A DNA stretch of 64,000 bases. Source: Pseudopithomyces maydicus (Eukaryota > Ascomycota > Dothideomycetes > Pleosporales > Didymosphaeriaceae). Location: positions 1,136,001 to 1,200,000 of the forward strand of contig JANTUC010000018.1 of assembly GCA_026873275.1 (NCBI GenBank), in the 5' to 3' direction. Shown piece by piece: positions 1 to 11,434 of this stretch. The translations under genes and the position numbers were made by a program. Under the pieces are notes generated by a model. The model was not told the origin of the DNA, ran no database searches, and saw only the letters and a list, made by a program, of their open reading frames with translations. Position 1 is the first letter of the stretch; every line of letters begins with the position of its first letter.

Positions 1-467
1 CATGCGCAATCAGCACGTTATGTTCAAGGCCAATGCATACTCAACGCCGCCCAATGTCTCAATCTTTCCACCATGGTCGATGCACCATCTCAACCAGAAA
101 CGCCGTCGCTAAATAATACACGGGAAAGAAGAAAGAAACCACTTTGGCCTCCTGGGGCAAGATTTCCGGCCACATCCACAATGAAAACAACGCAGAGGAA
201 AATCGAATTGGGGTATAAGGGCATTGGTGCATCCTTGCGTGCTCAAAAAGGTGAGCCAGCGCCTGGAATCAGCGGGCCTGGAGTCGAAGCAATGGGTGTC
301 CCTGCCACTGTGACAGGACTGGCGGCGCCAGCATCTCGGAAAGTGTCGCTCTGCTTCTTCGAGCCGTTGAGCAGAGGGCAAAGCCTAGTACACATCTGTT
401 AGCAAAAGTACCAAAGGGGAGGGTGGAATCATAACATATATGTATGCATGATCGAATATTGTGAGGT
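1..467. other. Window edge, no supported gene
   Basis: Two overlapping open frames of about 90-110 codons exist here on opposite strands, but neither resembles a known family and neither has convincing splice or codon features. The stretch lies just beyond the 3' end of the TAF1 gene and probably holds its 3' UTR plus intergenic DNA. A terminal exon of a gene lying mostly outside the window cannot be excluded. Confidence 0.4.
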
Positions 468-3400
468 TCAATCGAGTGAGCAGTAGAAAATGGGTTTCAC
501 GCACTTTTTGTTTGTCTTTATATGACCGACTTCGCCACAGTTGGCACATTTCCTCGGGGTAGAGCTACTCTTGCCGTTAGCTGGTGCGATCCCTTTGGCT
601 TTTTCGCGACCCTCGCGACGCTCGATATTGCGCTGAAGGCGCGCCATCTCTGCTTTCAGCTTCAACATTTGCTGGTGGTCAAACTCGGCATTACCAGTTG
701 GTTTGATGTCGTCTATGTTCATGCTTAACAGCCTCTGTTGCTTCTTGCGCTTCATATACAACTTGATCACCTCCGGATCTGTGACAATCTGTACCCTCTC
801 TTCAATCTCGCCGTGGTTGTTCCTGAACTTGCGGACGATACGGAGCTTCTTGCCACGCGAATCCCCGGCACTGTTGCGACTGAACTGGCTCATAGTCTCG
901 TCTTCGCCCCTTAAGCCAGAATACGGAGTAGGGGCCTCTGACCGTCCACGAGCAGCATTGGGCTGAGATATGGCATCGGCATCCATGTCTTCCATCTCGG
1001 GGATTGCAACGGAGCTCAAGCTGGCCTTCTGCTTGTTCCAGATGCGCTTGATGGCATCCTCGTACTGTTGCTGTTGCTTTTGAACATTATAGCTGTGACC
1101 TCCATTGTCCTTCTTGTTCTTGGCGTCGATCTTATCTGCTGTGCTCTCGCCAATATCTTTGAACCCACCCTTCATGGAAGTCTTGATAAAGCTGAAACCT
1201 TCATTGCAACCAGTAGGATCACCTTCCCCATGCAGTGTGAGCATTGCTTTACCTGCGCAAGCATTCAGGAAGTTTTTGGTAGTATGCCACGGTGCCAATT
1301 TCAACTCAAGTGCCTCATTTCCATCGCCTTCTTCGTCATCCTGTATTTCGTTGGTCTTGATGCCGGCATCTTGGAGGGCCTTGTCGCCAGCATGCATGGA
1401 GTCAATCAAACAAATGTCTTCCGGTTTAATCCAAGTGCGCAACGTAGGCTCGTCTGGAATAGTCTCGCCATCTACAGGTTGCCAAGTTGTCAGGGTTTTA
1501 TCGTATTTCATAATCTCCCTCATCCTAGATCGGTTCTGCGCAATTTCTGTGCCAGGAAGGTGGGCTTTGATGGCCTCATTACTAACCCATGGCTGCCTGA
1601 GATTGTTCTGTTGACCTCGCCGGTACAGCCGGAAAGCCAGCATCTTGAGCCGCTTCTTGGAGGCTTCAGTCACCTTGCGGGCATGTGTACCAGGCACCTC
1701 CGTGTAAGGGAACTCCTGACCAACGACAACGAGATTATCGATATTGCGCATGTAATATTTGGAGCCGTGTGTTCCTGTATGGCTCCTGCTGACAAGATAA
1801 TCGGTCTTCGCCGCATTATGTTGGAAAATAGGAGCACGATACATTGCATTCTGGAGTGTCAGCCACTCCTCGCCTGGCATGACGGGACCAAACATCGAGA
1901 ATGGGCTCTTGTCATGTGGCAACAAGATCTGTGTTTCTCCAATCGCAGGCTTTGGTCGGGTGTTATCATCAGCAGTCTTGCGACGATAATAGTTGAAAAT
2001 CTTGACACCCATTCCAAAGTTCGAAAGTGTCGTGGGATATTCTTCAGAATACTCCGCAAGGAGCAGGTCCGCGTTGTCACCGACATTGAGATCCTCAGCG
2101 ACAGCAAATGCTTCAGACGGTTTGAGGTGACGCTTGTGTTTCCTCTTGATAGGCTTGAGCGCGGCAACGATAGCACGCTCGCCTGGCTTGAACGTAATGG
2201 TCGGACGGTGGAAAGATCGAAGTTCGCGATCCGAGAGGTTGACTTTGTAGAAAGGATATTGTAGCTTCAGGGCAGGCAGACTATGGTCGATGGTAGAGTT
2301 GCCAATAGTGCCACGGACCTTTTGCTGGCTACTCTCCTTGAGCGCATCGTAATGCTCGTCGTTCGAGATGTTAAAGCGCTTCAGCATGGGATTGGTGATA
2401 CCTCCACGGTTGTCACGCTTGAGACCTAGACCGGTCGTGCGGGATTTCTGTTCTTCTGCGCCCGGGTGCTGTACGTCGAGTAGCAATTGAGGATCATTCA
2501 TGTCCAGGATGATCTTTTTAGCTAGTCGGGCAGTGACAAGTTCGGGGTCATCCCAGGAAGGAAGGCTCATATGATCGTAGACCGAGAAAGTGACGAGGCT
2601 ATCGTGATTTCCTAGTCGACGTTTCTTGGGAGCGGTCTCAATACCGATCAATCCATAGTTGGGCGTCTTGGCGTCTTCTGAGTCTGATAAGGTATCGGCG
2701 CTGTCTGAATCGATATTCCAGTCTTCGCAAGCAACCTCGAGGTCACCCCAAGTAACATTTCCGATATTGTCTTGGTCATTTGCGTCCCAGGTCTCCAATT
2801 CCATGTCATCGCTACTCTCGCCTGCCTTCTCGACGCGCTGTTGAACATGAATAATACCACCCTCTTCCTCCTCGTCATCTCGACTGAATTTGGCAGGAAC
2901 GGCGGTGGATGGCAAGCGGAAGCTCTTCTCCTGGTCAGGCGCAATATCTAGGTTGATTTTCGTGCCAAAAGCGAGTGGCTTCGGTAGTTTGCCTGGTTCT
3001 TGAGGTTTGAAGTAGGCTCGCTTGCGAGGAATCAGGCTAGAAAAGCGGAGCGGCTTCCCAGTTTCGAACTCTGGATAAAGTTGGCGCAAGAGTTCTTCAT
3101 TATTTGTTGCTGCGTCCGGGATGCCACCACGTCCAGCCAGTCCAAACAACCGTTTCTGCAACTTCCACTCTGGGTCTTCGTCCTCATCATCGTCTACTAC
3201 CATCGTCATAGTCTGTGAATCATCGCCGTCGCCTTCGTGAGCCTGTGAACGTTCAGCCACCGGGCTAGCTGCATCATCGTTGAATAAATCGTCCAGATCG
3301 GGGTCCTCGTCATCTTGTGCATATGCATCATCATCTTGTACTGTGGTACCGCTAAGTTGGTGCGAGTCGGCCTGATCTTCTTCGTCCTCGTCTGACAACT

Positions 3401-3572
3401 CAATATCCTCGTAATCGACAGCATCATCGGCTTTTCCTGACGTGTCCAGCTCCCTGCCATCGAGCTCTCCTAGATAATCGGTCTGTGTCCCGGTCCCGGC
3501 GAGAAGCTGGCCAATGATGTCTTCATCTGAGATATCGCCAGCGTCATCGGCAGCAACATTATTCGGCTCCAT
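468..3572 (-). CDS. TAF1: Transcription initiation factor TFIID subunit 1 (TAF1/TAF111)
   Basis: A 1034-aa uninterrupted ORF for the largest TFIID subunit, the nuclear scaffold that contacts TBP and TAF7 at RNA polymerase II promoters. The N-terminal 150 residues are very acidic (runs of D/E), as expected of the TBP-contacting region. The middle (about residues 430-880) has the DUF3591 TAF1 core, with family-typical stretches such as FSMFGPVMPGEEW and TGCNEGFSFIKTSMKGG. The C-terminus carries a CCHC knuckle, CANCGEVGHIKTNKKC, just before the end. There is no bromodomain, as in other ascomycete TAF1 proteins, whereas animal TAF1 has two. The start at 3572 opens directly into the acidic domain and no upstream in-frame extension is needed. 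Family assignment is firm. Confidence 0.95.
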   Translation of the reverse strand: MEPNNVAADDAGDISDEDIIGQLLAGTGTQTDYLGELDGRELDTSGKADDAVDYEDIELSDEDEEDQADSHQLSGTTVQDDDAYAQDDEDPDLDDLFNDDAASPVAERSQAHEGDGDDSQTMTMVVDDDEDEDPEWKLQKRLFGLAGRGGIPDAATNNEELLRQLYPEFETGKPLRFSSLIPRKRAYFKPQEPGKLPKPLAFGTKINLDIAPDQEKSFRLPSTAVPAKFSRDDEEEEGGIIHVQQRVEKAGESSDDMELETWDANDQDNIGNVTWGDLEVACEDWNIDSDSADTLSDSEDAKTPNYGLIGIETAPKKRRLGNHDSLVTFSVYDHMSLPSWDDPELVTARLAKKIILDMNDPQLLLDVQHPGAEEQKSRTTGLGLKRDNRGGITNPMLKRFNISNDEHYDALKESSQQKVRGTIGNSTIDHSLPALKLQYPFYKVNLSDRELRSFHRPTITFKPGERAIVAALKPIKRKHKRHLKPSEAFAVAEDLNVGDNADLLLAEYSEEYPTTLSNFGMGVKIFNYYRRKTADDNTRPKPAIGETQILLPHDKSPFSMFGPVMPGEEWLTLQNAMYRAPIFQHNAAKTDYLVSRSHTGTHGSKYYMRNIDNLVVVGQEFPYTEVPGTHARKVTEASKKRLKMLAFRLYRRGQQNNLRQPWVSNEAIKAHLPGTEIAQNRSRMREIMKYDKTLTTWQPVDGETIPDEPTLRTWIKPEDICLIDSMHAGDKALQDAGIKTNEIQDDEEGDGNEALELKLAPWHTTKNFLNACAGKAMLTLHGEGDPTGCNEGFSFIKTSMKGGFKDIGESTADKIDAKNKKDNGGHSYNVQKQQQQYEDAIKRIWNKQKASLSSVAIPEMEDMDADAISQPNAARGRSEAPTPYSGLRGEDETMSQFSRNSAGDSRGKKLRIVRKFRNNHGEIEERVQIVTDPEVIKLYMKRKKQQRLLSMNIDDIKPTGNAEFDHQQMLKLKAEMARLQRNIERREGREKAKGIAPANGKSSSTPRKCANCGEVGHIKTNKKCVKPIFYCSLD

Positions 3573-4212
3573 GGCGGCGATGAGTCGAGTGTGTATGCTG
3601 AGAACAGGCAGGAGCGGGGATTTGGAACGGGCAGCGAGGGTAGGGTTTATCGCGAGTGCGTCTTCAGGTCCAGTGCTGGTGGATAGGTCTTGACGTTGAG
3701 CGCGACCTGTCTCTCAGTCGCCGCGCCAAACCTAAACACACCGCGCGATCAAATAGCGTCGTATATCGTATCGTTTCTCGGTAGAATACGTGGGGCGGGT
3801 TCTAGGTTGTTTCGCTCTGGAGCTAGCTCTGGTAGTCGAGCTGTCCGCGGGGTTGGGTGGTATAAAAGAGAGAGAGAGAGAGTCGCCAGATGTGATGCGC
3901 GCGCCGTTGGCCCACGCAAGGGTGTTCCGTTCACAGCTAGCGCGACGTCCGTGCGCAACACCACCCTCCAGGGCTGCACGTTCGCGTTTTAGGGTTCAAC
4001 CTTTGGGAGTGCATGTGCATATCAAAATATTATGATTGGGCATACCAGAGCAAAAATTACATAACTTTGGGCACTGCGTTGCACACTTCATGCTACGAAC
4101 CCTCTTTGACAAAACACGCTCACGGACATGCACATGCAGTCATGGAAGTTAGAGGCTGGATTCGTGCCTAGACTGTTCACACTCACAGGGGTATCAATGA
4201 CCTTCGTGCATT
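3573..4212. other. Intergenic between TAF1 and TGS1
   Basis: This holds the TAF1 upstream region and the TGS1 3' flank. A TATAAAAG string at 3861 runs directly into a (GA)n tract (about 3867-3882). No gene starts to its right on the plus strand, so a promoter role is unproven. No ORF in this stretch looks coding. Confidence 0.5.
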
Positions 4213-5150
4213 TTATGATTCATGCCCTGTCTCTTCATTTCCTTCAAAGTCGAAGTCTCCAAAGTAAGCGCACAGTGCCTGCGTATGTAAGTAAGGAAAA
4301 CGATCACATTGCGGGCTGTGGGGCACTTTTCATACCTTGCTTGCCCCCAGAATGCAGTAATGCGCCACTTCAATCTTCTTGCCTTCCGGTGCGTATCTAG
4401 CTATTTGATTTAGATCCGAGTTACGGGGAAGGTACAGCACAATGTGTTTGGTGAGTCTCCCAAATTTCTTGTACAGCACATCGAGACTGTAAGGCTGCAT
4501 CGTGGATAGATCAAAAACGTTGTCCGCATTGTACTCGGTGCCTAGCTATTTCAGTATTGGTGACTTTCAAATAGAGGTACAGGCGCTTCTCACCTCCCCA
4601 TGGCGGGCTAGCAAATATAATGATATTGTTCTTTCCAACGAACCTCTTGATGATATCAAAGCAATCGCCGGTATGGAAAACAATTTTCTTTTCGACGCCG
4701 TATATCTCCGCATTGTGCTTGGCACACTTCATCGTTTTGACGTCTTTCTCGATCGCAAAGACCTGCTCCCATCGTCCAGAGCGCGCAAAGGCGATGGCAT
4801 TGCCACCCACACCTGCGAAGGCATCGATTATGATGGTTTTCTCTTTCGGTGCAGCTTCTGCTATATGAGTGGCGATCTTGCTGCACGGTGTTAGATCTAC
4901 ATATATGAAGGTGAAGGAAATCGATTGCTAACTTGGCGATGGGCTCAGGTGTTACACCAAACCATGCGTCTTCAGTCATCCATACTCCCTCATGATATTT
5001 TTGCCATATCTTGAAGCGCTGGAACCAGTACCTGCATAACCGTGAGCTTAATACTAACGAGAGGTTGTTCTTTTACTTCTTCAAGTGGTCCGGAAACTGA
5101 TCAGCATCAAGCCACTGGTGGATGCCCTGTTCGTCGGGCTTTCCAGCCAT
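4213..5150 (-). CDS. TGS1: Trimethylguanosine synthase (snRNA/snoRNA cap hypermethylase)
   Basis: Five exons close in one frame: 5077-5150, 4933-5031, 4594-4880, 4336-4541 and 4213-4278, giving 243 aa. TGS1 converts the m7G cap of snRNAs and snoRNAs to the 2,2,7-trimethyl cap using SAM. The protein starts MAGKPDEQGIHQWLDADQ, continues with the TPEPIA segment, the SAM-binding motif DAFAGVGGNAIAFA, the acidic ribose-binding residue in VFAIEKD, and the catalytic motif SPPWGG, which is split by an intron. All four introns are GT-AG and about 45-57 nt long. The length matches the minimal catalytic form found in fungi, without the long N-terminus of animal TGS1. Gene model rests on conserved phases; exact splice sites are inferred. 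Confidence 0.9.
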
Positions 5151-5614
5151 CGTAGTATATAAGCGGTACGAATTTGAATCGCCGTCAGATCATGTCCTTT
5201 TCCAAATTGCGCAAGTTCATATAGCAGCGGGCAAGACTAAGCTGGGGCTGGCATCGGTGCACGGGTTGTTGAGCACACCGTAGGTCCTGCAGACACTAGC
5301 ACGGTCGTTTCGAGGCTAAACCTGTTTTGGAAAGCTTGAGTCGGACATGCCTTCTTCTCGAACATGATAATCTACCAAAGCTGGTGACTGTATTCTCTTT
5401 ATTCATGGAGTCTCACAAGTATTCAATAAGAGATAAATGTCAATATTGTATAGTGAATTAAATCTGTCGTCTGACCAGAGGACGCAACTATCTACATGTA
5501 TGGAGAACGCTACGCTGATCAGCGCTTGGGCCACCTCTTCGCCTCAACTCCAAACGAGCCACAACATCTGGCTTAAACGACGACCTGCCTCATAACACTC
5601 AACGAAAGCACATC

Positions 5615-6900
5615 ATGTCTAGCATGTTCGGTGCCTTGAATCGATTTATATCGCGGCTTGATGCTGCTCCAGGGGAACAGCAATCTGCGACGCAAGGCGC
5701 GTATGGCTTCCAGGTATTGAGGAATACAAATCCTGAAGTACCCCTGGATCCCTGGTTCGACTTCATCATCGGAATCAACGGGCGGACACTTGTAGGTGCA
5801 GGGATATAGACTCTTCGTACAGAGAGGGGTATCGAAGGGCTGATAGTCAGGATAGGACAACCCAGATCCGAATCTATTTGCAACAGAGGTGCGCAACTGT
5901 GCTGGCTCGCCGATCAGTTTGGGCATCTTTAGCGCCAAGGTAAGGATTGCCTCTTTCCGCTCCTTTCGAACGACCAATTTCTGTTATTGAAAAGTCACGT
6001 TGTTCTATTGCTGTCAAATCTGAGTCACAAGGGATCGCTATAGGTGCAGTGTCAGCATCTGCGATGGCTTGAATTCAATCTAATTCGATCTAACACTATC
6101 AGGGCCAAAAAATCCGGGAGATCTACATTCCAATCCCTGCTGAGAACCCAACTCTGGGTGTATCCCTCCAGTGGACCCCCCTCTCTGTCACTGAGGATGT
6201 ATGGCATATCCTTGACGTCGCCACCAATTCGCCAGCCGACCAAGCCGGGTTGCTTCCTTACGGTGACTATGTGATTGGCAGCCCGGAAGGGCTCGTCCGC
6301 GGTGAATCTGGACTGGGTGAACTGATCGAGGACTATATCAATAGACCGCTACGTCTTTACGTCTATAACCACGAATACAACGTTACTCGCCCCGTCACCA
6401 TTACGCCATCACGTGGCTGGGGCGGCGAAGGCGCCTTGGGATGCGTATTAGGCTTTGGTGCTCTTCATCGCATCCCAGCCGAGCTTGAGGAGCCACCGCA
6501 GGCGCCAGGCGAGACGCTCTTTTCGAACGGAAGCACCTCCTTTGACGAGAAACGACCATTATCGTCATCTGCAACTCTTGTCCCCACCCAGGTCGGTGCT
6601 TCCTCCGAGCTTTTCGTCCCAGCCAACATGGCGTTGCCGTCCAAATCATCTCCTGGGCAGGGCAGTGCACCGCCGAAGAAGAGCAAGCAACGGGCCCATC
6701 ATGCGCATATCAGCCCGAGCGGAGGCGGAGGTTTGGACGATTATTTTAAAGAGGGCGAGCAGAAAAGCGCGGCGGAGGATTTTACCCCGAAGAGAGAGGG
6801 CAGTGTACCCCCTCCACCGAAGATGGGTGGACCTCCGAAAGGGCCTCCGAAGAGCGCAACTCCTATACAGAGCCATGAAGCCGAACCAGAGGGGTCGTAA
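5615..6900 (+). CDS. GRH1: GRASP55/65-family Golgi reassembly/stacking protein
   Basis: Three exons (5615-5791, 5856-5939, 6103-6900) give 352 aa. GRASP proteins tether early secretory and Golgi membranes through two tandem PDZ-like domains; in fungi they also act in unconventional secretion. PDZ1 spans about residues 20-120 and PDZ2 about 125-220, with family motifs FDFIIGINGRTL, SLQWTPLSVTEDVWHILDV, LLPYGDYVIGS and WGGEGALGC. The C-terminal third is a low-complexity Ser/Pro/Lys-rich tail. Residue 2 is Ser rather than the myristoylated Gly of animal GRASPs. The N-terminus MSSMFGALNRFISRL could instead form an amphipathic helix, as in yeast Grh1. It is transcribed divergently from TGS1 with about 465 bp between the starts. 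Confidence 0.93.
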
Positions 6901-7031
6901 AAAGGTTCGAAATCGCCATCATGTTCTTTGTCGAGGTGCGGCTGTCTTATCATATGCGTTAGCAGACGCCCATGTACGTAGCAGTATGGAACTCACGTTT
7001 AGATAAAATGCTCAAAACATACCTCTCCACT

Positions 7032-7307
7032 TCAAAACTCTTCTTTGAACTTGCTCCTCCTCCTTTCGCCTTTTTCTAGTTTGACTTTTTCCAGCTCTTC
7101 TATGACCACCCTGGCATCTACACCCCTTGCATCCACACATGCAAAGCTCTCCATGCTGCTTCCTGTATTTGCCCTCTGACTCTGTGGCCTTTTTTCCCTG
7201 CTCAGAACCTCAAAGCTGCTAATTGACGACGGGGATGTCGCGGTTGGCGACTCCAAGGGGGTGAGCTTCGTCTTGAATTTCGTGGTCAGACTACGCAAGA
7301 GTGGCAT
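7032..7307 (-). CDS. Small hypothetical protein, 91 aa
   Basis: An uninterrupted 91-codon ORF convergent with GRH1. The product is basic and rich in Ser, Thr, Lys and Glu. It starts MPLLRSLTTKFKTKLTPLES and ends in a charged Lys/Glu helix-like stretch. No signal peptide, membrane segment or known domain is visible. The composition and clear start make it a reasonable small fungal gene, but it could be a chance ORF in the GRH1 3' flank. Confidence 0.35.
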   Translation of the reverse strand: MPLLRSLTTKFKTKLTPLESPTATSPSSISSFEVLSREKRPQSQRANTGSSMESFACVDARGVDARVVIEELEKVKLEKGERRRSKFKEEF

Positions 7308-8718
7308 TCTGGCTGTGTATTTCAGACTGTCTCTCGCGACGGATGGATGAGTATGCTGTGTGTGATGTCGTGTTTTGATATCATAGGAGTGTTCTGTATG
7401 GTATATAGATGATCGTCAGACTAAATATATTGTTGTGTATAGTTTCGGGAAGAACCGAAAGGGATCAAACAAAAGAGAGTCACCCGGGCTCTCTTGTTCT
7501 CAAATAGGCATCCGTCGCTCAAGCCATTAGTCCCCGAGACGCTTCCAACGCACGCCCGAACTCCGAAGCCACAAAGAAGCCAAACAAAGAGTGCAGCCAA
7601 TCCACAATTCATAAAACCTTCAACCCACGTCAAACGTTCCAGACTCTCGTCTCCTTTTGACTCTAACCGAGTCAGACGGTCACGAAGAGCTCCCCCACAA
7701 AAGTCGGGCAGCAAAACGAGAAGCCCCCTGACATGCATGACATCGGCCAGACGCATGCGCCAAGAGCCACCGCCAGCTATGCGACCCGCAAAGCGTCCAG
7801 GTGGTCAACAAGCGAGCAACTAGCGGGGCGACTCGGTCTGTGAGGCGTTTATACTTGCGCACGGGGAGACAATACTGGCGGTACTGGCGCGTTTGAAAGC
7901 AGGCAATAGTTTATTGCCTGTCATCTAATGGGTGTTGGAATCCTTCACCGCTGGTCATACCGCCTTTTCAGGGACACGGGTTGACTTGTACCCAGCAAGC
8001 CAATCTTCCGACGTCATCTTGAAATGGCGCCGGATAAGGTCTGTTAAAAAAACGCGGATGATGATCGGACAGGGGCCGGGGTCGTGGTACGCTCAAAGGA
8101 CGCACATAATCAATAAGTCGACCCAGAATTCAACAAAGAGACGGCCGACAACCGAAAATAGATTGCATGGCCAGCCTCCTCGGAAAGTTCAATAAGGAAG
8201 AGCGCTGGACTTTCCTTTTCGCCATTCTCTTCCCGTCCCGGAAGCCTAAGCGTGGACCCTGGACCACGGTTCCATGGACCATAGGGAGACGGCGTAGGGC
8301 CGCAGCCCGGGACTAAGCATTGCGGAGTCGGCTCCAACATTGTTTACACACATGACGGATACTGCGGGATGCCAGGTTAAAGTTTGTGTCGAAAACGTGT
8401 TGCTGCATCTCATCATGCCGATTCGTACGAAGACTATGTAATGCATATCAAATGTTGTGCCGCCAGTCGTAGCTTCGTGGCACATGTCTTACCCTGCTCT
8501 GATCCCATGCATAGTTTTGTATGCACCCGTAACGCCAACGCCACCCAAAATCATCAAATGGTCTATGCAAAAAAAGAATCAAAAATGAACGCCACTGCCC
8601 TGCAGTCGAACCCTCTAACCAATGAGGGCCAAAGCCCTACGTAAAATACCAAAGAATGTCATAATGCTAATGAGAAAATGATGGCGTCCTGCGTATGTGA
8701 GTATAAAACATGGATGGT
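7308..8718. other. Gene-free intergenic stretch
   Basis: About 1.4 kb with several short ORFs on both strands, none with recognisable motifs or consistent codon use. No tRNA-like folding, repeat array or transposon similarity was seen. Confidence 0.5.
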
Positions 8719-10261
8719 TTATCTTATGTCGAGTTGGAACGGCTTAAATTTACCACCCACGGCGCCGCACCGCGGACAGCGTGCTGTGCGACCTCGCGAA
8801 TGCTCGCTGACGAGCACATCGACACAGTCTTGGCAGAGGCCGCATATGCACTCAGAACACGCGTAGCTCACTTTAAGGATGGACAACTTGCGGCAGGCTG
8901 CGCAATAAATCTGGACGGGATGCAGATAGGTCGGTGAAGAATCCGAAAGGCCTTGGGATGGAATGTGGAAATTGGCCGCCGACGCGGCTGATTCGATAGA
9001 GGATTCAACCGAAGGAAACGGCTGCAGTTCAGACAACTCGGGCGGTGGTGGCGTCAGTGCTTGCTGTAGGGGTGAGGCTGCATACGAGGTAAACTGAGCA
9101 GCGGCAAAGGGCGGCAGTGAGGTCCGGGCGTGCATATGCGGGGACTGGTTTGGAGAGCCGGGTACCTGGAGCTGGGGTTGGCATGGGGGGTTCGTGGGTA
9201 TATATATATAATGGAGCTTACCGGAGTGAGGTCTCTGCTATCTTCCTCCGTCGCCGAGGCGGCAGCGTCGATAAGGTCTTCCCAGCGCTTGCCGAGGATG
9301 GCAGCGGCAGCTTGCGGCTCGGCGGAGAAGGCCTTCCGATCGTAGCTCATCCGTCTCGCATGGTCCCTGGAACGTTGGCGGTCGTGCTTTGGCTTGCGGG
9401 CATTCTGTCCAACCGACGACTTGCGCGGCCTGTTGGGCTTTATGGAACGAGGAGCGGGGGCAAGGTGGAAGAGCGGGCAGGCGGGGACAGGGCCAGGGAC
9501 GAGGGCAGCAGGGCGCGCTGCAGCGAGGTGGCCGTGTAGTAGGGCTCGTCGGGGGCCGTGTAGGGGTGCTCGAGCTGGGTCGGGGCGAAGCGAGCACGGG
9601 GTCGATAGGTCTTGGAGTCGGGATCTGACAATGCATCCTGGGGGAGGCAAAGTGGTGAGCACAAGTTCGGGATGAGGGGGATGGACATGTTACCGGATCA
9701 GAGTCCCAGCCGTCATAGTCGGGGCGGTGATTGTGCAGCGACGCCAGAGCAGCAGCTGCGGTGGCAGCGGGGAGCAGCGACGGGCGACGCAGCTCGTCCG
9801 AGGTTCTGGGGGTGATGGAGCCGTACTGCTCGTGGAAGAAGGCATTGTGCTCGCCAATGTCATAGCCTTGCCATTGTGTCAGTCCCCGCTGGGCTGAGGA
9901 GACAAGGGCACCAACCTGGGCCTGCTGTGGTGGCGGGGGCTGCTGGGGCTGCTGGACGGGCTGGGGCGGGGTGCTGACCATCAGCGTGAAGCTCTCCTCG
10001 GTGGCGGGGAGCTTGGAGATGTAGTGCTCGGGGTGTGCGCGGCGGATGTGCTCCTGCATGGAGCGGTATCGCTTTTCCTGTGGCCAGCTTGGGTCAATTG
10101 CGGCGCTGGGGCATGGGTTGCGAGGGCAGCAATGCGAGGGCACTCACGCCGGTGCAGCGCTTGCGACAGGCAGAGCCGTCGTGGTTGCGCAGCGGGCAGA
10201 CGACGACATTGTTCTCGTCCGACACGGAGAAGGACCCCGTGAGAGAAGCTCGAGGCGGCAT
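8719..10261 (-). CDS. Conserved zinc-finger protein (N-terminal C2H2-like, C-terminal RING-like), one-base gap in exon 3
   Basis: Exons 10148-10261, 9694-10077, 9222-9637 and 8719-9165. The first two exons build a zinc-binding head (VCPLRNHDGSACRKRC, then EHIRRAHPEHY). The middle is Pro/Gln- and Ala-rich with basic nuclear-signal-like runs (RPRKSS, RKPKHDRQRSRDHARR). The C-terminus is a Cys-rich RING-like module starting YCAACRK and ending CPRCGAVGGKFKPFQLDIR. Exon 3 is 416 nt although both flanking introns are phase 0. Its frame changes across the five-G plus-strand run at 9456-9460, so one base appears to be missing. An in-frame ATG at 10312 would prepend a poly-Ala stretch. Function unknown; nuclear regulator or E3-like role is a guess. 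Confidence 0.75.
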
Positions 10262-10744
10262 CTGGGCGGCTGGTTGCGCAGCAGCAGCAGCGGCAGCGGC
10301 AGCAGCCAGCATCTAGTGGGGGTGGTGGGTGGGAGGGGAGCTGCAGCAGACGCTCGCGCAGCTATCGACGGGGCGATGGCAACTGCTGGCCGGAGCTCTG
10401 GGAAGCTCTGCGGGCGAGCTCTGGGGGAGCTGTGGGAGAGCTTTCCGGGGTTGAGACACGCAGCAGCGGCAGCAGCGGCGGCAGCAGCAGGGCGTGTCGC
10501 AGGTGAGGGCGGGCGGGCACAAAGCAAGCTCTGGCAGTCGGTTTGCGGCAGATGAGGGGCTGCTTCAAAGGAGCAGTGCAGTGTGGGTGCAAGTGGGGGG
10601 GAAACCTCCAGCTCCCGTTTTGGGCAGCCCTGGAGAGACCCTCGTCCAGCGACTGAGCCTGAACCTGGACCTGGCCTTGGCCGCCACGCCTGCGACCGAG
10701 TGACGGACTGGGTGACGGGCTGGCTGCGTCTTGCCGAGCCCTGC

Positions 10745-10807
<63 letters not shown>

Positions 10808-11434
10808 TCAGTCAGTCTCTCTGTCTGTGTCCATCTGTCTGCCCACGGGCATCCAGGTAGACACCCTCTACCAACCTGTCGCTAGCTACCCGCTACCTAC
10901 CCTCTACATATCTACCTCCACCTACCTCCACCTACCTCCACCCACCTCCACCTACCTCTGCCTGCCCTCTGCCTACCCTCCACCTACCCTCTGCCTGCCT
11001 CTGCCTACCCCTCCCTCCCTGTCCAATCAATCCGCGGCCGGCCTCGACCAGCATGTCTCGTGATTTGTCAACTTCCAAGGTTGGCTGTCGGGCATGCACA
11101 TACCGACCATGGTCTCCCTCCCAGGGCTGCGAAAAATAGAAAGAAAAAAAAAACAAGAGAAGATTAAAATAAAAAAAAACCCCAACCTCGGCGCAGCGTC
11201 GGCGCAGACACCTCCAGGGCTAGCCATGGCCATGGCCGTGGGTGGCATCGGCATTGGGGCACGCCGTCCTGCCATTCCAGTCTGCACTGGCAGATATTGA
11301 TCCGCCCATAGTCGCTTCCATCCACCCTGTCCGCGTAAACCTACCTCACCGGCATCCTGGCGCCCAGCTCGCAGCTTCAATGACAGCCACCTGCGCACAT
11401 CCTCCCGCTCCCAGGCGCCTGCCTGCGGGCAAAC
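10262..11434. repeat. Low-complexity intergenic DNA with (CTGG)n microsatellite
   Basis: Contains CAG/CGG-rich triplet runs (about 10280-10310 and 10455-10495), a pure (CTGG)n tract of about 15.75 units at 10745-10807, and imperfect ACCTCC/CTACC pyrimidine repeats (about 10860-11020). ORFs here translate as simple repeats such as LAGW and are not genes. The region separates the divergent zinc-finger and beta-lactamase-fold genes and must hold both promoters. Confidence 0.8.

Noticed and set aside
1068..2264. 398-codon plus-strand ORF opposite TAF1
   Set aside because: It is wholly antisense to the conserved TAF1 coding sequence and shows no domain or plausible start context. It is a by-product of the codon pattern of the real gene.
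9238..10143. 301-codon minus-strand ORF as the real reading of the zinc-finger gene middle exon
   Set aside because: Its second half reads through the intron at about 9638-9693 into a Pro/Arg-rich wrong frame. The spliced model keeps all other exons in phase apart from one missing base.
10583..10885. ORF with LAGWLAGWLAGW repeats
   Set aside because: It is the translation of the (CTGG)n microsatellite, not a protein gene.
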